A DNA stretch of 33,278 nt from an uncultured Bacteroidota bacterium (lineage in GTDB: Bacteria > Bacteroidota > Bacteroidia > Bacteroidales > GCA-2748055): NCBI GenBank assembly GCA_937129385.1, contig CAKZNC010000062.1, positions 1-33,278 of the forward strand. The letters run 5' to 3'. The translations under genes and the position numbers were made by a program. Shown here one piece after another: positions 7,775 through 16,324 of the stretch (positions are counted from its first letter, which is position 1; each line of letters opens with the position of its first letter). A model generated the notes under the pieces. The model saw nothing but the letters and a program-made list of their open reading frames with translations, was not told the DNA's origin and did no database searches.

Positions 7775-8769
7775 TGCTGAACAGATTTATATTAGCGGTC
7801 CTGATATGCAGCTATACAACAGCGGCCTTTGCCCAGGTTGTAACTGTGCGGTCATCTTTCGATAAGGATTCTTTGATGATTGGCAAACAACTTCATTACA
7901 AAATCGAAGTTGAAAGTCAGCCCGACGTCGATGTGATTTTGCCGGAATACCGTGATACCATCACAGCAGAAGTTGAAGTATTGAGGTCTTTTCCTGCAGA
8001 TACATCGGTGACAGATGAATCCAGGATCATCACAAGTAAATACCTGGTCACAAGTTTTTCGCCGGGATGGAATACGATTCCCCCACAACCGGTAGCTTTC
8101 AGGAGAGGTGAACTTGCAGATACCGTCTATACTACCGCAGATCTGCTCACTGTCCTTGCTCCTGAAGTTGATACAACGCAAGCATTCCGGCCAGTAAAAC
8201 CACCGGAATATGCCCCGGTCACCTTCGCTGAGATCTTTCCCTGGATGCTCACAGGAATTGGAGGATTCCTGCTCATTACCCTCATCTGGGCCCTGTTATG
8301 GATATGGCTCCGAAAGGAGAAGGAACCACGTCCAGTAGTTGATGAGCCACGTGAACCTGCCCATGTAATTGCATTCCGTGAGCTCGAAAGACTCAGAACT
8401 GAAAAACTGCCGGAGAATGGGAAAGTGAAGGAGTTTTATTCACGGCTGACAGAGGTTATTCGCTTATATATGGCCCGTCAATTCGGGATTCATGCGATGG
8501 AGAGCACCTCGCTTGAGATCCTTGAGGCTTTTACAGTTTATAATACCGGCGGGGAAGATTTGAATGGCAAACTTGAAAGATTACTGATGTTGGCCGACCT
8601 CGTAAAATTTGCGAAGGAGGATCCCGCACCGGAAGAGAACAAAACCCATTTGAAGAGTGGTGAGGATTTTGTTGAGCAGACTTACAGGATGTTTTATTCA
8701 GATGATTCACTAAAGCAGGCTACAGGAACAGGAGGTGAATCAGAAAAGATGGAGGTGGAAAATGGATAA
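7774..8769 (+). CDS. membrane-anchored BatD-like protein of the Bat operon
   Basis: A 331-residue protein with a signal peptide (residues 1-21, ending TTAAFAQ), a periplasmic beta-rich region of about 130 residues, one membrane helix at about 152-174 (WMLTGIGGFLLITLIWALLWIWL), and a cytoplasmic helical tail. The tail includes a segment (FYSRLTEVIRLYMARQFGIHAMESTSLEILEAF) closely reminiscent of the C-terminal part of BatD-type proteins; the same pattern recurs in the BatD protein at 11545-13410. This slot between DUF58 and BatA is commonly filled by such a protein in Bacteroidota. It overlaps the DUF58 gene by 1 base and BatA by 8 bases. The molecular role is unknown. Confidence 0.88.
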   Translation: MLNRFILAVLICSYTTAAFAQVVTVRSSFDKDSLMIGKQLHYKIEVESQPDVDVILPEYRDTITAEVEVLRSFPADTSVTDESRIITSKYLVTSFSPGWNTIPPQPVAFRRGELADTVYTTADLLTVLAPEVDTTQAFRPVKPPEYAPVTFAEIFPWMLTGIGGFLLITLIWALLWIWLRKEKEPRPVVDEPREPAHVIAFRELERLRTEKLPENGKVKEFYSRLTEVIRLYMARQFGIHAMESTSLEILEAFTVYNTGGEDLNGKLERLLMLADLVKFAKEDPAPEENKTHLKSGEDFVEQTYRMFYSDDSLKQATGTGGESEKMEVENG

Positions 8770-9757
8770 TATCATCTTTGCAAATCCGGAATTCTTCTAC
8801 CTGTTCATCGTCATCGGGTTAATGATCGCATGGTACCTGCTTCGGGGACACAAATCAACAGGCACTCTATCGGTATCAGGATTTGAAGGATTTTCTGGCA
8901 GGTCAGCAGGATGGAGGAGCCATTTCAGGCACGTGCTGTTTGCTTTTCGAATGATTGCCCTCAGTTTGCTGATACTCGTGCTGGCACGTCCCCAAAGTAC
9001 AAATAGGTGGGAACGTGTTTCAACAGAGGGGATCGACATAGTGATGGCCGTTGATATTTCAGGATCAATGCGCGCAATGGATTTCAAACCGAACAGACTT
9101 GAGGCAGCTAAAGCGGTAGGGATGGAATTTGTGAATTCCAGGCCAGACGACCGTTTTGGACTCGTTGTTTTTGCCGGTGAGAGTTTTACCCAATGTCCGC
9201 TTACCACCGACCAGGTGGTAGTTACCAATTTTATGAATGAACTCGATTTCGGGATGGTGGAGGACGGAACAGCAATCGGGATGGGACTGGCCACAGCAGT
9301 AAACCGACTGAAAGAGAGTAAAACAGAAAGTAAAGTGATCATCTTGCTGACTGATGGAGTGAATAACAGTGGTGAGATCGGACCGGTGACGGCATCAGAG
9401 CTTGCAGCAACATACGGAATCCGGGTTTATACCATTGGAGTAGGATCAAGAGGGTCAGCTCCGGTTCCCGTGCAGGATGTATTCGGCAGATCCATTGTAC
9501 AGAATATGCCTGTGGAAATTGATGAGGAGGTGCTGCAAAAGATCGCTGTGATGACCGGCGGAGAATATTTCAGGGCGACAGACAACTCAAAACTCAGGGA
9601 GATATATCGACAGATCGATACCCTGGAGAAGACCCAGCTGGATGTAAAACAATTCAGTAAACGAAAAGATGAGTATTTTCCAATCATATTGGCGGTACTG
9701 CTATTGGTTGGACTGGAGGTGATTTTAAGATATACAATATTCAGAACGATACCGTAA
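8762..9757 (+). CDS. batA: BatA, vWA-domain inner-membrane protein
   Basis: A 331-residue protein with two N-terminal membrane helices (FYLFIVIGLMIAWYLL and the segment after HVLFAFRM), a von Willebrand A domain and a C-terminal helix (YFPIILAVLLLVGLEVIL). The metal-ion-dependent adhesion site DISGSM begins at Asp98, with later vWA strands VIILLTDGVNN and IRVYTIGVG. Bat proteins were linked to aerotolerance in Bacteroides fragilis. The frame is open from a GTG at 8735, but the ATG at 8762 gives the usual N-terminus MDNIIFANPEFFYL and an 8-base overlap with the preceding gene. Its TAA overlaps the batB ATG by one base. Confidence 0.94.
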   Translation: MDNIIFANPEFFYLFIVIGLMIAWYLLRGHKSTGTLSVSGFEGFSGRSAGWRSHFRHVLFAFRMIALSLLILVLARPQSTNRWERVSTEGIDIVMAVDISGSMRAMDFKPNRLEAAKAVGMEFVNSRPDDRFGLVVFAGESFTQCPLTTDQVVVTNFMNELDFGMVEDGTAIGMGLATAVNRLKESKTESKVIILLTDGVNNSGEIGPVTASELAATYGIRVYTIGVGSRGSAPVPVQDVFGRSIVQNMPVEIDEEVLQKIAVMTGGEYFRATDNSKLREIYRQIDTLEKTQLDVKQFSKRKDEYFPIILAVLLLVGLEVILRYTIFRTIP

Positions 9758-10806
9758 TGTTGGAAGGAATCATGCAGTTTGGACAGCAATATATGCTTTG
9801 GGGACTACTTGCAGTTCCTGCAGTCGTTGCATTGTACCTGTTTGCACTCAGGAGAAGAAGAAAAAATATCAGGGAATATGGCGACCCGGAGCTGACCGGT
9901 TACCTCATGCCAGATGCATCGATCTCAGCCTATCGGTGGAAAATTGTCTTGTTGGTATCAGGACTTGCTCTGCTGGTTATAGCAGCAGCAGGTCCGAGGG
10001 TGGGATCAAAACTGAAGGAGGTCGAGCAACAGGGGCGTGAGGTGATCATTGCCCTTGATGTGTCAAATAGTATGCTTGCGGAAGATGTCAGGCCATCGCG
10101 TATCGGTCGTGCCAAGCAGCTGATCAACCGAATGGTTGATGAAATGGAAAATGACAGGATCGGTTTGATCGTTTTTGCCGGTGATGCGTATACCCAGATT
10201 CCGATCACAGACGATTATCCGAGTGTAAAAATGTTTTTGGAAACCTCCGGACCTGACATGGTGTCAAGGCAGGGGACTGCGATCGGATCGGCAATTGAGC
10301 TTGCGATCAGATCGTTCCCTACTGATGATGAAGAAATTGAGAAAGAAAACGCAGTCAGTAATAAGGCAATCATTGTTATTACCGACGGAGAGAACCATGA
10401 AGACGATGCGATAGCTGCAGCTGATAAGGCCAGTGAGAAAGGCATCAGGATTTTTACCGTCGGAATTGGCGATCCGTCAGGCGTGCCAATCCCGGTTACC
10501 CCGGGCAGTAATGCCAAACGAAGAAACAGGGATGGATCTGTTGTAGTGAGTAAGCTAAATGAGGAGCTTCTCATGGAGGTGGCACAGGCAGGTGAGGGAG
10601 CCTACATCCCGGTTGCAAGGATCAATAGCCTTATGGAGGAACTGGATAACTTGCAAAGAACGGATCTTAAGAAAAAGGTGTATGCTGATTTTACTGAACG
10701 ATACCAGTATTTCGCTGGTTTCGGAATGCTTCTCCTTGTAATCGAATCATTGATCAGGCTGCGAAAAAACCCTCTGATTAAGAAGTTGAACTTATTTGGT
10801 GTGTGA
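9757..10806 (+). CDS. batB: BatB, vWA-domain inner-membrane protein
   Basis: A 349-residue paralogue of BatA with the same plan: N-terminal membrane helices (MLWGLLAVPAVVALYLFAL and WKIVLLVSGLALLVIAAAG), a vWA domain and a C-terminal helix (YFAGFGMLLLVIESLI). The metal-site motif is DVSNSM starting at Asp101, and FAGDAYTQIPITDDY and IVITDGENHEDDA are typical of BatB. It should sit beside BatA in the inner membrane, with its vWA domain facing the cytoplasm or periplasm depending on topology, which I cannot settle. The start overlaps the BatA stop (TAATG), a coupling that suggests fixed stoichiometry. BatC follows 1 base after the stop. Confidence 0.94.
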   Translation: MLEGIMQFGQQYMLWGLLAVPAVVALYLFALRRRRKNIREYGDPELTGYLMPDASISAYRWKIVLLVSGLALLVIAAAGPRVGSKLKEVEQQGREVIIALDVSNSMLAEDVRPSRIGRAKQLINRMVDEMENDRIGLIVFAGDAYTQIPITDDYPSVKMFLETSGPDMVSRQGTAIGSAIELAIRSFPTDDEEIEKENAVSNKAIIVITDGENHEDDAIAAADKASEKGIRIFTVGIGDPSGVPIPVTPGSNAKRRNRDGSVVVSKLNEELLMEVAQAGEGAYIPVARINSLMEELDNLQRTDLKKKVYADFTERYQYFAGFGMLLLVIESLIRLRKNPLIKKLNLFGV

Positions 10807-10807
10807 A

Positions 10808-11542
10808 ATGAAACAGAAATTATTGATCATATTGATTAGCCTTCCCGTGGTGCTGCTGGCCCAGGAAGAACGTAAGTATATCAGAGATGGTTACAGAGCA
10901 TACATGAATGAGAATTATACCGAAGCGGAAGTTGATTTCAGGAAAGCTGAAGATGCCAACGAACAATCATTTGCTGCCAGGTACAATACCTCAGTCGCAC
11001 TCTATCAGCAGGACAAACTTGAAGAATCAGGGAAACGCTTCGCTGAATTAGCAAAAGAGGCAGAAACACCTGCTGACCAGTCGAAAATACTGCATAATCT
11101 TGGCAATGTGATGATGAAAGGGCAGCAATACCAACAAGCAGTAGATGCTTACAGGCAAAGCCTCAAATTGAATCCTGAAGATGAGGATACACGTTACAAC
11201 CTGGCATATGCGCTTGAAAAGCTCAGGGAGCAGCAGCAACAGCAGCAGCAACAACAAAAGCAAAAAAACAATAAGAACCAGGGCGAGGAGGGAGATGAGA
11301 ACCAGGAAAAGGATGATGGTCAACAGCAGCAACAAGATCAGCAGAATGAAAAGCAGCAACAACAACCTGGGCAGGAAAACCAGGATGATCAGCAGCAGGC
11401 GCAACAGCGCAAAGGACAGCTGAGCAAGGAGGAGGCACAGCGGCTACTGAATGCAATCCTTCAAAAAGAGAAAGATGTAAAAGAGAAGGTAGATAAAAAG
11501 AAGGCGCAAGCAGTTAAAAAGAAAACAGACAAAGACTGGTAG
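10808..11542 (+). CDS. batC: BatC, exported TPR protein with glutamine-rich tail
   Basis: A 244-residue protein with a signal peptide (KLLIILISLPVVLLAQ), about three TPR repeats (residues 20-135, including YNTSVALYQQDKLEESGKRF and AVDAYRQSLKLNPEDEDTRY), then a low-complexity Gln/Asn/Lys/Glu region at about 143-205 with runs of Q up to ten or so, and a basic tail rich in Lys. BatC proteins are predicted periplasmic TPR scaffolds of the Bat complex. The ATG at 10808 is chosen over an upstream in-frame GTG at 10796 because it follows the BatB stop directly and begins the signal peptide. The CAG/CAA-rich tract at 11228-11405 is repetitive DNA and could vary in length. Confidence 0.92.
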   Translation: MKQKLLIILISLPVVLLAQEERKYIRDGYRAYMNENYTEAEVDFRKAEDANEQSFAARYNTSVALYQQDKLEESGKRFAELAKEAETPADQSKILHNLGNVMMKGQQYQQAVDAYRQSLKLNPEDEDTRYNLAYALEKLREQQQQQQQQQKQKNNKNQGEEGDENQEKDDGQQQQQDQQNEKQQQQPGQENQDDQQQAQQRKGQLSKEEAQRLLNAILQKEKDVKEKVDKKKAQAVKKKTDKDW

Positions 11543-11544
11543 TT

Positions 11545-13410
11545 ATGGATGTCTTGAAATACATTTTGATCACTTTGTGTCTGATCTGGACAGGCGGAAT
11601 GTTTGCCCAGGAGTCCTCCTTTACAGCAAAGGCACCAGCAACGGTGCAGATGGGGCAGCAATTTCAATACACAATCGAGGGGAATGAGAGGGGAAGTATA
11701 CAACTGCCCGATCTTAAGAATTTTGAACTTCTCGGCGGACCTTTTCAAAGTTTTTCAAGTTCGACCCGTTGGGTGAACGGCAAAATGACAGCAGAAACGA
11801 CAGCATCATATACATTTGTTCTTCGGGCAGCCGCAACTGGTGAACAGATCATCCCGGCCGCAAAAGTGAAGGTGAATAAAGAGAATTATGAAACAAATCC
11901 GGTGAAAATAAATGTTGTTGGTTCATCATCCGGACAGTCTGGGCGAACAAATGCTAATGGCAGTACAATCTCTTCTCGCCAGGATCAGGCATCAACGGTT
12001 GAAGCAGAGGAACAACCTGTTTTTCTACGCGTGCTCCCCTCAAGAAAGCAAGTTTACGTCGGTGAACAATTGGTTACAGAACTAAAAGTTTATACAAGTG
12101 TAAATACCAGGCCAACAGGAGCTATGAAAGAAGTTCCATATGAAGGGTTTTACAAGTATCAACTTGAACCAGATCAATCCTCAAGCCGGGAGAATATTGA
12201 AGGAAAAATTCACGTAACTCAAGTACTCCAACGACATGTGTTGATTCCACAGAAATCGGGAAAACTGGTAATTGAACCTTTTGAATCCGAATGGACCGTA
12301 CCGCAGCGAATACAAAACAACCGGTCGGGTAATGCTTTGGATGATTTTTTTAATGACCCATTCAGTGATCCGTTTTTTGACAGGGTGCGCCAGGTCCCTG
12401 TGAAGATATCTACAAGACCTGTAACAATTAATGTAAAATCCTTGCCTGAGAATGCTCCAGGAAGTTTTACCGGAGGGGTGGGGGATTTCAGTTTTAATGC
12501 AAGGTTGTCTGCCAATCAGGTAAAGGTAAATGAATCATTAAGTCTTATTGTTGAGATCTCTGGCAATGGAAACATAGAGCTGATTGATCCCCCGAAAGTA
12601 GATTTTCCTCCAGATCATGATATTTATGAATCCACCAAAAACACCACGATAAATACAAAAGGTAATAGTGTTTCCGGAAAAGTTACCTTTGAATTCCCGA
12701 TTGTTGCAAGACATGCAGGTAAATTCCGTATTGCTCCGATTCAATTTTCCTGGTTCGATCCGAATGTGGAGAGATATAAAACAGCGACGACGAAGGAATT
12801 TGTCTTTTCTGTTGAAAAGGTAGATGGTACGGCTCAGGATCCCAAGGTGTATGCACCCGGGACCATAGGCGAGGATGTGGAAAATATCGGCACAGACATC
12901 GTAGATATCCGCAGAAATATACCTGCTTTCAGGAAAATCGGACAATCTCCGCTTCACCGGGGTGTCTATTGGATCACTTATCTGCTGTTGTTGCTTGCTT
13001 TTATTGCAACAGTGACAATTTTACGTGTTTATTTCAGCAGACGTGCAGATGTGAAACTGATGCGTAACCGGAAGGCGAGTAAAATGGCAAAAAACAGGTT
13101 ACGGGTGGCAGATAAAGCTAGAAAGTCGGGGAACACAGAAAAATTTTACGAAGAGATTGAAAAGGCTATCTGGGGGTACCTGTCTGATAAACTATCCATT
13201 GATTTGTCTGCCCTGTCACGGGAGACGGTTTCAGAGGTGCTGTCAACAACAGGAGATCACGAGGAATTGCAGGAAGAACTCATCAGGATCATTGACGAAT
13301 CGGAATTTTCCAGGTATGCTCCTTCATCACAAAAGTCAGATATGGATTCCCTTTATGCTGATGCATTGAAATTGATCCATAACCTGGAACAAAATATCAG
13401 ACTCAAATGA
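11545..13410 (+). CDS. batD: BatD, large exported membrane-anchored protein
   Basis: A 621-residue protein of the BatD family. It has a signal peptide (MDVLKYILITLCLIWTGGMFAQ), a long beta-rich periplasmic region of about 440 residues with the BatD opening SFTAKAPATVQMGQQFQYTI and repeated FVLRAA/HVLIPQKSGKLVI-type strands, one membrane helix at about 472-492 (WITYLLLLLAFIATVTIL), and a cytoplasmic helical tail of about 130 residues. The tail contains IEKAIWGYLSDKLSIDLSALSRETV, resembling the tail of the 7774-8769 protein. It starts 2 bases after batC and its TGA overlaps the batE ATG by 4 bases (ATGA). Confidence 0.93.
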   Translation: MDVLKYILITLCLIWTGGMFAQESSFTAKAPATVQMGQQFQYTIEGNERGSIQLPDLKNFELLGGPFQSFSSSTRWVNGKMTAETTASYTFVLRAAATGEQIIPAAKVKVNKENYETNPVKINVVGSSSGQSGRTNANGSTISSRQDQASTVEAEEQPVFLRVLPSRKQVYVGEQLVTELKVYTSVNTRPTGAMKEVPYEGFYKYQLEPDQSSSRENIEGKIHVTQVLQRHVLIPQKSGKLVIEPFESEWTVPQRIQNNRSGNALDDFFNDPFSDPFFDRVRQVPVKISTRPVTINVKSLPENAPGSFTGGVGDFSFNARLSANQVKVNESLSLIVEISGNGNIELIDPPKVDFPPDHDIYESTKNTTINTKGNSVSGKVTFEFPIVARHAGKFRIAPIQFSWFDPNVERYKTATTKEFVFSVEKVDGTAQDPKVYAPGTIGEDVENIGTDIVDIRRNIPAFRKIGQSPLHRGVYWITYLLLLLAFIATVTILRVYFSRRADVKLMRNRKASKMAKNRLRVADKARKSGNTEKFYEEIEKAIWGYLSDKLSIDLSALSRETVSEVLSTTGDHEELQEELIRIIDESEFSRYAPSSQKSDMDSLYADALKLIHNLEQNIRLK

Positions 13411-14165
13411 AAAGATTGTCTTCCATATTATTAATGCTGCTGGCCTTGGTAAAAGTGTCAGGTTCTCAGGAGGTTGATTCGTTATACCTGTCTGCTAATG
13501 AGGCATATTCGGAAGGTTTGTATGAGGCGGCAATTGAGAATTACAGCATGATTATCCAGGCTGGTTTTGAATCGGCAGACCTCTATTTCAATATGGGAAA
13601 TGCAGCATTTCGCTCAAATAAGCTTGGCTATTCGGTACTATATTATAAAAAGGCACTCAAACTGGATCCCCAACACGAAGAGGCTGTAACGAATCTCGGG
13701 TATGTGTTAAAATATAAAGAGGATAACCTGGACCAGGTGCCGGAACTCTTTCTACGCAAATGGATGCGGTCGGTCTACCATTTATTCACATTGAAAACAT
13801 GGAGCCTGCTTTCAATAGTTTTCTTTGCCTTGCTGCTCCTGGGGGTATTGCTCTATATTTTCCCGAGAAGAATGGGCGTCAAGAAGACTGGATTCTTTTC
13901 CGGACTCATGGCCTTTGTTTTCTTTATCATCTCTCTTACAGCTGCAATTGAGCGAACCCAGGAGATCAATGATCCGGATGAAGCTGTGATTATAGATCCA
14001 TCCGTGGTCGTAAAGAGTTCACCAAGCCTTTCGGGTACTGATCTGTTCGTGCTTCATGAAGGTACGGAGATCGTGCTGAATGAGACGATCAGTGGGTGGA
14101 TGGAAATCAGGATCAGTGATGGCAGGATGGGATGGATTCCCGAGGAGTCGCTTGCACTGATATGA
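13407..14165 (+). CDS. batE: BatE, TPR and SH3-like membrane protein
   Basis: A 252-residue protein closing the Bat operon. After a signal sequence (LSSILLMLLALVKVSGSQ) come about two TPR repeats (residues 22-95; LYFNMGNAAFRSNKLGYSVLYYKKALKLDPQHEEAVTNLGY). Two membrane helices follow (about 132-153 and 163-184), then a C-terminal bacterial SH3-like domain (VVKSSPSLSGTDLFVLHEGTEIVLNE ... GWMEIRISDGRMGWIPEE). That SH3 fold could bind peptidoglycan or peptides in the envelope. It overlaps batD by 4 bases. No obvious terminator hairpin was seen in the 106 bases before cstA. Confidence 0.92.
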   Translation: MKRLSSILLMLLALVKVSGSQEVDSLYLSANEAYSEGLYEAAIENYSMIIQAGFESADLYFNMGNAAFRSNKLGYSVLYYKKALKLDPQHEEAVTNLGYVLKYKEDNLDQVPELFLRKWMRSVYHLFTLKTWSLLSIVFFALLLLGVLLYIFPRRMGVKKTGFFSGLMAFVFFIISLTAAIERTQEINDPDEAVIIDPSVVVKSSPSLSGTDLFVLHEGTEIVLNETISGWMEIRISDGRMGWIPEESLALI

Positions 14166-14240
14166 AAGCCTTGTCTCAGTAAGCGCAGTGGCAATTCAGT
14201 TAAACAGGCAGCTTCAAGTGTCAACCTTCTGAAATATTTC

Positions 14241-14248
14241 TACATTTG
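14241..14248 (+). promoter_or_regulatory. Bacteroidota -7 box for cstA
   Basis: TACATTTG is an exact TAnnTTTG match, ending 23 bases before the cstA ATG, in the 106-base gap after the Bat operon. It suggests cstA has its own promoter. No good -33 TTTG was found at standard spacing. Confidence 0.55.
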
Positions 14249-14271
14249 TCTTTGTATCCAATCTTGCACAG

Positions 14272-15984
14272 ATGAATTCAGCGTTATTGGCCCTGCTTGC
14301 ACTTGTTGGCTATCTTGTTGCTTACTATACCTATGGAAAGTTTATCGGCAGCAGGATACTTCGCATCTCTGATCGAAATCCCATGCCGGCACATGAACTC
14401 AGGGATGATGTGGATTTTGTTCCTACCAGGAGATCCATCGTATTCGGTCACCATTTTACAACGATTGCAGGACTGGGGCCGATCGTCGGTCCTGCAATCG
14501 GAATCATCTGGGGCTGGCTGCCTGCATTCCTGTGGGTATTTCTCGGAAGTATATTTATGGGAGCAGTGCACGATTTTGCCACATTGGTAGTATCTGCAAG
14601 AAACAAGGGAATGACAATGGGTGAGCTCACTGGCAAGATCATCAGTCCGTCAACACGTTATGCATTGCAGTTTATTATGCAATTGCTACTCTTTATTGTA
14701 CTTGCGGTATTTGCACTCATTGTTGGCACATTATTTTATATGTACCCGCAGTCTGTGATCCCGGTATGGCTCCAGATACCAATTGCACTTTGGCTTGGAA
14801 ATGCCCTTCGCCAGGGAAGGAATGAGATCCTGTTTTCAGCAATTGCACTGCTCCTCATGTATGGTGCGATCATTCTGGGTGTTTATGTTCCTGTGAATCT
14901 TCCAGGTAATCCCCAAACAGTCATCTCAACGTGGTGCGTGATATTATTCATCTATGTATTCTTTGCATCAACCACTCCGGTTCAGGTACTTTTACAACCG
15001 AGGGATTATATCAATGCACAACAACTACTTGTTGCCATGTTGCTGATTGTTGCAGGTATTGCAGTTGCACATCCTCAAATAACTGCTCCGGCAGTGAACA
15101 AGGTGGCATTTGAACCCGGTTCTGATATACCTTCAATGGCACCGGTAATGTTCATTATCATTGCTTGTGGTGCAATCTCTGGATTTCACTCCCTGGCAAG
15201 CTCGGGAACTACTGTGAAACAGGTTGACAGGGAAGGGGATACGCGGATCATTGGATATGGGGGCATGATCACTGAAAGTTTTTTTGCTGTCCTGGTCCTG
15301 ATGGCTGTTGGTGGCGGCCTGGGCATGGGATTGGTTGTCGATGGTGAGTTGCTTACCGGGGCAGCTGCATACCATCATCACTATAGCAGCTGGAGTGCTG
15401 CCAATGGTTTGGGGGCCAAGCTCGGTGCATTTATATCCGGCGGTGCAAATTTGCTTCACTCAATCGGTATTCCAACTAAATTCGGTGCAGCTATGATCTC
15501 TGTCTTTATTGTCTCTTTTGCAAATACCACCCTTGATTCTGCAGCAAGAATTCAGCGCTTGTCCCTACAGGAGATTTTCAGGAACAGGGAAGGGGATGTG
15601 AAAAGCCCCATAAACAACCGGTATTTTTCAACTTTTCTTATCGTTACAATAGCTGCATTAATGACTTTTCTAAAACCGGGCGGACAGGGTGCCATGATGT
15701 TATGGCCTTTGTTCGGTTCATTGAATCAGCTGATGGCTGCCCTTGCCCTTGGGGTGGTCACCGTATACCTGCATTCAAAGAACAAGCCGATATACTATAC
15801 CATGCTTCCCATGATCTTTGTTTTGGTGGTAACACTATGGGCCATGGTGGAGAATTTGTTTATGTTTGTGGCCGATGGTGATCTCCTGTTAACTATATTA
15901 TCTGTAATTGTACTCATCCTGACCCTGGTATTGACTGCCAACAGTATGAGGGCCCTTATCCGGAAACGAGAGGTCAGTACCTGA
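14272..15984 (+). CDS. cstA: carbon starvation protein CstA family transporter
   Basis: A 570-residue polytopic inner-membrane protein of the CstA family, which takes up peptides and, in some members, pyruvate. The N-terminal signature YTYGKFIGSRILRISDRNPMPAHELRDDVDFVPT is followed by GHHFTTIAGLGPIVGPAIGIIWGWLPAFLW and FMGAVHDFATLVVSARNKGMTMGEL, all typical. Many hydrophobic segments fill the rest. At 570 residues it is the shorter form common outside enterobacteria (E. coli CstA is about 700). Its stop overlaps the stop of the convergent acylphosphatase gene by 11 bases. Its substrate here is not determinable. Confidence 0.94.
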   Translation: MNSALLALLALVGYLVAYYTYGKFIGSRILRISDRNPMPAHELRDDVDFVPTRRSIVFGHHFTTIAGLGPIVGPAIGIIWGWLPAFLWVFLGSIFMGAVHDFATLVVSARNKGMTMGELTGKIISPSTRYALQFIMQLLLFIVLAVFALIVGTLFYMYPQSVIPVWLQIPIALWLGNALRQGRNEILFSAIALLLMYGAIILGVYVPVNLPGNPQTVISTWCVILFIYVFFASTTPVQVLLQPRDYINAQQLLVAMLLIVAGIAVAHPQITAPAVNKVAFEPGSDIPSMAPVMFIIIACGAISGFHSLASSGTTVKQVDREGDTRIIGYGGMITESFFAVLVLMAVGGGLGMGLVVDGELLTGAAAYHHHYSSWSAANGLGAKLGAFISGGANLLHSIGIPTKFGAAMISVFIVSFANTTLDSAARIQRLSLQEIFRNREGDVKSPINNRYFSTFLIVTIAALMTFLKPGGQGAMMLWPLFGSLNQLMAALALGVVTVYLHSKNKPIYYTMLPMIFVLVVTLWAMVENLFMFVADGDLLLTILSVIVLILTLVLTANSMRALIRKREVST

Positions 15985-16261
15985 TCCTGAATGAATCATA
16001 GTTTTTTAGTCCCCCTTTATATTCACTTATATCCGTGACCCTGGCACCGGAGGGGCCGGTAAGACACCACCTGATCATTTTCAGAACGGCAGGCTCAGGT
16101 CCTTCGATTTCAATATAGACATTGCCCGATGGCAGATTTTTAACATATCCGGTCAGATGTAATTTTTCAGCCTGTTTTACAGCACTGTAGCGAAAACCCA
16201 CTCCCTGGACCCTTCCTCTGATCTCCAGGTCATAATGAACTGACTCTTCACGCTTTCTCAT
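15974..16261 (-). CDS. acylphosphatase
   Basis: A 95-residue acylphosphatase, a small cytoplasmic enzyme hydrolysing carboxyl-phosphate bonds such as acetyl phosphate. The signature GRVQGVGFRYSAVKQAEKL carries catalytic Arg24, and GYVKNLPSGNV carries Asn42, the second active-site residue. The length is normal. It is transcribed towards cstA and overlaps its 3' end by 11 bases; it diverges from the glutathione peroxidase gene with a 63-base spacer that holds no clear promoter box. Confidence 0.92.
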   Translation of the reverse strand: MRKREESVHYDLEIRGRVQGVGFRYSAVKQAEKLHLTGYVKNLPSGNVYIEIEGPEPAVLKMIRWCLTGPSGARVTDISEYKGGLKNYDSFRIRY

Positions 16262-16324
16262 GTTTCCTGAACTTTTATTCTGACTACTTGTTTAGAAATT
16301 AAATGTACCATTAACAGTAACAAT

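Noticed and set aside
11048-11404. Leucine-rich minus-strand frame that looks like a membrane protein
   Set aside because: It is the antisense of the CAG/CAA glutamine tract in batC, which gives poly-leucine on the other strand.
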